NCBI RefSeq assembly: GCF_013090115.1
Contig: NZ_JABFNN010000017.1
Span: 1-64,000, forward strand
DNA: 64,000 nt
Reading direction: 5' to 3'
Source: Flagellimonas amphidinii
Lineage (GTDB): Bacteria > Bacteroidota > Bacteroidia > Flavobacteriales > Flavobacteriaceae
The notes under the pieces were generated by a model. It made no database searches. It was not told the origin of the DNA and saw only the letters and a program-made list of their open reading frames with translations. Within the stretch, counting starts at the first letter, position 1. Every line of letters begins with the position of its first letter. Made by a program: the position numbers and the translations under genes. This document shows, piece by piece, positions 63,401-64,000 of this stretch.

Positions 63401-64000
63401 GGCGCACAGCATACTTTTACCGAAATTGGTGGAGAAGACCAGCTTCGGGGGATGCAGAAAGTTCTAAAATCCTCATTTTCTCTGCGGATAAAGAAAAATA
63501 TCAACTCGGTGAAGAAGCCATTGTGACTTTCCCTTCTGACAGAGGTGGACGGGCACTGCTCAGCATTGAAAACGGCACCGAAGTATTATCACAACAATGG
63601 GTTGAAACCTCGGCTAAGGAAACCAAGGCCTCCATTCCGATAACTGAGGAAATGGCTCCAAATGTCTATATCAACATTTCGCTGTTACAACCCCACGGAC
63701 AGGTAAAGAACGATTTACCCATCCGTTTGTATGGCGTTGTACCCTTGTTGGTTGAAAATCCGGCTACCATTCTACAACCAGAATTGCAAATGCCCAAGGT
63801 TCTGGAACCTGAAAAATCGTTCAAGGTCACCGTTTCAGAGGCCAACGACAAGCCCATGACCTATTCTTTGGCCGTGGTTGATGAAGGTCTGTTGGATTTG
63901 ACCCGTTTCCAAACCCCGGATATCCATAGTTCCTTTTATGCCAGACAAGCATTGGGTGTAAAAACCTTCGACATTTTTGATGATGTTATGGGTGCTTACT
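60499..64000 (+). CDS. Alpha-2-macroglobulin-family lipoprotein (5' part; runs off the right edge)
   Basis: An open frame from the ATG at 60499 to the window end, 1167 codons visible. A lipobox (VVSC, Cys19) follows the signal peptide. The visible part is a run of macroglobulin (MG) domains, including QSGLQGFLYTERGVHRPGDTVHLTFVLDD (MG2) and YSLAVVDEGLLDLTRFQTPDIHSSFYARQALGVKTFD, a hallmark of bacterial alpha-2-macroglobulins. In others these trap proteases; the bait and thioester regions would lie further right and cannot be checked. A partner penicillin-binding protein (PBP1C), common elsewhere, could be outside the window. Confidence 0.9.
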   Translation, partial: MTRSLKFLLVSLLIVVVSCKKKAPESETDNLFKFKDYISSHTHGNQSIASPITIILSQQLEQFELTQELPSEYLKISPKVDGKLSIENGRELHFQPAAYLNSDTEYVVTLALDELFEDIEKDFKKYTFSFKTITPNFKINLGNLQSYSKDWQYLTGTLNASDILDGSKINTTIAVQQGDKSIPIQWDNTEQDAQYFSFKIDSISRKTEDSELIISWNGKEFGVENEGSETYPIPGKNKFVVMDAKTSSAPNAVLTLNFSEPLKQNQNLNGLVTIENANSLRYEIDGNVLRVYPSNRILGEVRVNIHEGIKSEYGFTLKNMFSELVSFEQLKPNVRLISKGTILPNASSTPIYFETVNLSAVEVRVIQVFENNMLQFLQNNNLTQEYNSDLRPVGRRVAYKVISLDNAGEGNSSYWKAHALDLSELINIHPGSLYRVEFSFKKEHTTYDCGNSYNAEDTTEEYASQNSSDESLEERYWDNEIYYWRNYNYNWEERDNPCHEAYYNDNRIVTTNLLGSDLGLIVKKGNNRTYHFSATNLLTTKPEENTSIKLYNYQQQLLGEITTDASGFGIYDGEKTVAFAVAEKDNNFAYAKLTDGHALSMSKFDISGEQLQSGLQGFLYTERGVHRPGDTVHLTFVLDDSGNPLPENHPVSLEVTDARGKLVQRNVIKEGSVPVSDNLYAKKEKGFYYFPIPTDSKAPTGTWNAKIVVGGAEFNKSLKIATVKPNRLKMDVSFEKEVLQANTSNKGKVTVQWLHGAPARNLKIDINAQLRQASNAFHKFKGYTFQDPVRYFSETELQWISSKLNDNGILDINEKINVNKNAPGMLQATFTTKVFEGGGDFSIDVFSKNLAPFTHFVGLRSPKAKQYGSFLTDENNTFDLVTVDDQGNPSGNRKLKVQVFKIEWRWWWNRGYDNLSRYENATVHRPFKEMTVTTGSDGKANFNLNIPDDDGGRFLIRVIDQVSGHATGRTAYFYRNWWRRPASGDAESSKILIFSADKEKYQLGEEAIVTFPSDRGGRALLSIENGTEVLSQQWVETSAKETKASIPITEEMAPNVYINISLLQPHGQVKNDLPIRLYGVVPLLVENPATILQPELQMPKVLEPEKSFKVTVSEANDKPMTYSLAVVDEGLLDLTRFQTPDIHSSFYARQALGVKTFDIFDDVMGAY

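Overview
The window reads as chromosomal DNA of a marine-type member of the Bacteroidetes, family Flavobacteriaceae. Support comes from promoters of the TTTG / TANNTTTG type, secreted proteins with flavobacterial signal peptides and lipoboxes, and families largely confined to this phylum (HmuY, GSCFA, DUF6607, DUF4230, DUF5522, Bacteroidetes putative porin, DUF4136, a long phenylalanine hydroxylase). The genus cannot be fixed from the sequence alone. No rRNA, tRNA, CRISPR array, insertion sequence or prophage was seen.

Layout. 1-7.8 kb: a porin-like outer-membrane protein with a tandem-repeat linker, then rnhB and three envelope proteins. 7.9-14 kb: an accessory stretch with an aldo/keto reductase, a Crp-type regulator, a GlcG/HbpS-like protein, an AraC regulator, an alpha/beta hydrolase and an orphan sialidase-like secreted protein. 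14.2-21 kb: lipB, a lipoprotein, a short YqaE/Pmp3 gene, a membrane-anchored LuxR regulator, a thioredoxin-like protein, lysS and an SLC13 transporter. 21-22.4 kb: two paralogous exported acidic repeat proteins of unknown function. 22.7-27.9 kb: a large zinc metalloprotease, two small proteins and a PhoD phosphatase. 28.1-28.4 kb: remains of a satD-like gene. 28.4-36 kb: small redox and membrane genes controlled by AraC and TetR regulators, with a class III nucleotide cyclase.

35.9-41.6 kb is the most coherent accessory unit. A FRAP/NPEL-type TonB receptor, a HmuY-family lipoprotein and a DoxX-like membrane protein are divergent from a DUF6607 protein and an FMN-binding protein. A palindromic element sits between the two opposed promoters. 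I read this as a heme/iron uptake locus with a flavin-bearing accessory pair.

41.8-48.5 kb: an M48 protease, hemL, a glucosaminidase-LysM lipoprotein, a PLP enzyme, a small HExxH membrane protein, a DUF5522 gene and a DUF4136 lipoprotein, with dispersed-repeat-like DNA around 45.24-45.44 kb. 48.6-51.4 kb: an Lrp regulator divergent from DUF3291 and phenylalanine hydroxylase, probably a phenylalanine-responsive unit. 51.4-59.4 kb: core genes (alaS-GSCFA-DUF4230 divergent from M23 peptidase-MerR, then LemA-TPM-TPM). The window ends with two NTF2-fold secreted proteins and the 5' part of a large alpha-2-macroglobulin-like lipoprotein that runs off the right edge.
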